Assembly: GCA_002380945.1 (NCBI GenBank)
Contig: DFWO01000151.1
Location: 1-6,173 of the forward strand
Source: Methylococcaceae bacterium UBA4132
Lineage (GTDB): Bacteria > Pseudomonadota > Gammaproteobacteria > Methylococcales > Methylomonadaceae
Direction: 5' to 3'
DNA length: 6,173 nt
Below are positions 5,187 to 6,173 of this stretch, piece after piece; the stretch's first letter is position 1, and each line of letters opens with the position of its first letter. Made by a program: the position numbers and the translations under genes. A model generated the notes under the pieces. That model made no database searches and had not been told where the DNA came from. It worked only from the letters and a program-made list of their open reading frames with translations.

Positions 5187-5927
5187 ATGAGCAACAACAA
5201 CCAACCCCCTTGGACTAAAGAAAAATTTGAAGCCGCCCTGCGTGGCATGGAAAAGTATTACCATATTTATCATCCGTATCACACCTTAATGAATCAAGGA
5301 AAACTGACTAAAGCGCAACTGCAAGGTTGGGTCGCCAATCGCTTTTATTATCAAGTGATGATACCTATTAAAGATGCCAACATTTTAGCCAACTGCCCAG
5401 ACCGTGAAACCCGCGCCAAATGGATACAACGCATTCAAGACCACGATGGTCATGTCGGTGATGTCGGCGGTATTGAAGCATGGATACAACTGGGCATAGC
5501 CGTCGGTTTAACGCGTGAAGAATTATTATCACAACAACACGTTTTACCTGCCGTGCGCTTTGCGGTTGATGCCTATGTCAATTTTGCCAGACGCGCAGAA
5601 TGGCACGAGGCGGCAAGTTCATCATTAACAGAATTATTCGCGCCAAAAATTCACCAGCAACGCCTAGACAATTGGCCCGAACATTACCCGTGGGTAGAAC
5701 AAGAAGGCTACATCTATTTTAGAAAACGCCTAACCGAAGCCCGCCGCGATGTAGAACACGGTTTAGCCATCACGCTGGATTGGTACAAAACCCGCGAACA
5801 ACAAGACCGCATGATTCAAATCCTACAATTTAAACTCGATGTATTGTGGACAATGGCGGATGCCATGTACATGGCGTATATCAACGATATGCCTCCGTAT
5901 TTTAATATTGAAAAAGATAGTGGATGA
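5187..5927 (+). CDS. pqqC: PqqC, pyrroloquinoline-quinone synthase (246 aa)
   Basis: PqqC is a cofactor-free oxidase that carries out the last step of PQQ synthesis: ring closure and eight-electron oxidation of the intermediate AHQQ with O2. It is an all-helical cytosolic dimer related to the TENA/heme-oxygenase fold. From memory of the Klebsiella enzyme, every active-site residue is found here with a constant offset of two: Tyr25, His26, Arg52, Tyr55, His86, Tyr130, His156, Tyr177 and Arg181. Conserved blocks include QGWVANRFYYQ (46-56) and DHDGHVGDVGGIEAW (85-99). AAGGA (5174-5178) lies eight bases before the ATG. The protein ends at about the normal place, with no fused PqqD domain as in Methylobacterium. 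It probably shares a transcript with pqqB across the inverted repeat. No pqqD start is visible in the 246 bases that follow. Confidence 0.98.
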   Translation: MSNNNQPPWTKEKFEAALRGMEKYYHIYHPYHTLMNQGKLTKAQLQGWVANRFYYQVMIPIKDANILANCPDRETRAKWIQRIQDHDGHVGDVGGIEAWIQLGIAVGLTREELLSQQHVLPAVRFAVDAYVNFARRAEWHEAASSSLTELFAPKIHQQRLDNWPEHYPWVEQEGYIYFRKRLTEARRDVEHGLAITLDWYKTREQQDRMIQILQFKLDVLWTMADAMYMAYINDMPPYFNIEKDSG

Positions 5928-6027
5928 TATCTACAATTTATAGCCGAGGCACAATAAAATGAAAAAGATATGTGCAAGCAGGTCGTCGATAGAAAGATTT
6001 TTTTGTCTTCAGATGGTTTTGGACTGA

Positions 6028-6073
6028 ATAAGAAACTGAGTGTTTTCGTCATTACAGCAAGGATTGCCGCAAT
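6028..6073. repeat. Diverged dispersed repeat, copy 1
   Basis: This segment begins ATAAGAAACTGAGTG and aligns without gaps to 6128-6173, agreeing at 35 of 46 positions. Its second half contains the imperfect inverted repeat ATTACAGCA (6051-6059) / TGCCGCAAT (6065-6073). The two mismatches would be G-U pairs on the minus-strand RNA. The GTCATT...GGATTGCC...AAT core resembles intergenic repeats scattered in many gammaproteobacterial genomes. Between pqqC and this copy (5928-6027) I see no credible gene. Confidence 0.75.
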
Positions 6074-6127
6074 CCAGAACGGAGGATGATGTACTTACTC
6101 ATATCCCTATGATTACCTGAGTTCGAC

Positions 6128-6173
6128 ATAAGAAACTAAGTGCTACTGTCATTCTGGCATGGATTGCCAGAAT
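6128..6173. repeat. Dispersed repeat, copy 2 (reaches the window end)
   Basis: This is the second copy, beginning ATAAGAAACTAAGTG, exactly 100 bases after the first. It contains a perfect 9-bp stem, ATTCTGGCA (6151-6159) / TGCCAGAAT (6165-6173), around the 5-base loop TGGAT. The window ends at the last base of the stem, so the repeat may extend further. In copy 1 the sequence after this point continues CCAG. Confidence 0.75.

Noticed and set aside
5082..5282. Minus-strand open frame of 66 codons spanning the pqqB-pqqC spacer
   Set aside because: It translates the CACGAAA inverted repeat into a Phe/Arg/Ser-rich string and the antisense of the pqqC start; no family and no ribosome binding site.
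5959..6027. A 22-codon frame (MKKICASRS...) after pqqC, with GAGG at 5946-5949, considered as a pqqD start or leader peptide
   Set aside because: It stops after 22 codons, has no PqqD-like sequence and runs up to a repeat; probably chance.
5816..6052. Minus-strand frame of 78 codons overlapping the end of pqqC
   Set aside because: Half of it is antisense to the conserved pqqC end and the rest covers repeat sequence; no family resemblance.
6028..6173. The 100-base spaced repeats considered as the beginning of a CRISPR array
   Set aside because: The copies are too diverged (35 of 46), the spacing is too long for CRISPR, and no cas genes are present.

Overview
The window reads as ordinary chromosomal DNA of an AT-rich proteobacterium, most likely a gammaproteobacterium. 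The GroEL, GroES, MoeB and Pqq proteins are of gammaproteobacterial type, and the intergenic spaces are full of short palindromic repeats, as in Methylococcales methanotrophs or Beggiatoa/Thiothrix relatives. The placement is inferred from protein style and gene content; there is no rRNA or other marker here.

Layout. Positions 1-128 hold no convincing gene. A small membrane-protein gene of unknown function (129-404, minus) lies just downstream of the chaperonin operon. The groES-groEL operon occupies 2553 down to 571 on the minus strand. It has a TTGACA-type promoter, a near-perfect CIRCE operator (the HrcA binding site) at 2599-2625 and a strong terminator at 503-538. Diverging from it is a MoeB/ThiF-type adenylyltransferase gene (2737-3480, plus), bracketed by two copies of the same long palindrome. 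A 68-residue single-pass membrane protein (3525-3731, minus) converges on it.

From 3929 to the end is the start of a pyrroloquinoline quinone (PQQ) biosynthesis cluster on the plus strand: pqqA (a 24-residue precursor peptide, easily missed), pqqB and pqqC. A strong intrinsic terminator separates pqqA from pqqB, and a good sigma70-like promoter overlaps its T-tract. An imperfect inverted repeat separates pqqB from pqqC. After pqqC the sequence runs into two diverged repeat copies exactly 100 bases apart, and pqqD/pqqE do not follow inside the window.

How the genes work together: GroES/GroEL fold proteins and are under heat-shock (HrcA-type) control. MoeB activates a sulfur-carrier protein for molybdenum cofactor synthesis. 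PqqA is the peptide from whose Glu and Tyr PQQ is built, PqqB hydroxylates the intermediate and PqqC carries out the final oxidation. PQQ serves periplasmic quinoproteins such as methanol or glucose dehydrogenases. I see no undescribed multi-gene system. The points worth a second look are regulatory and repeat-related.
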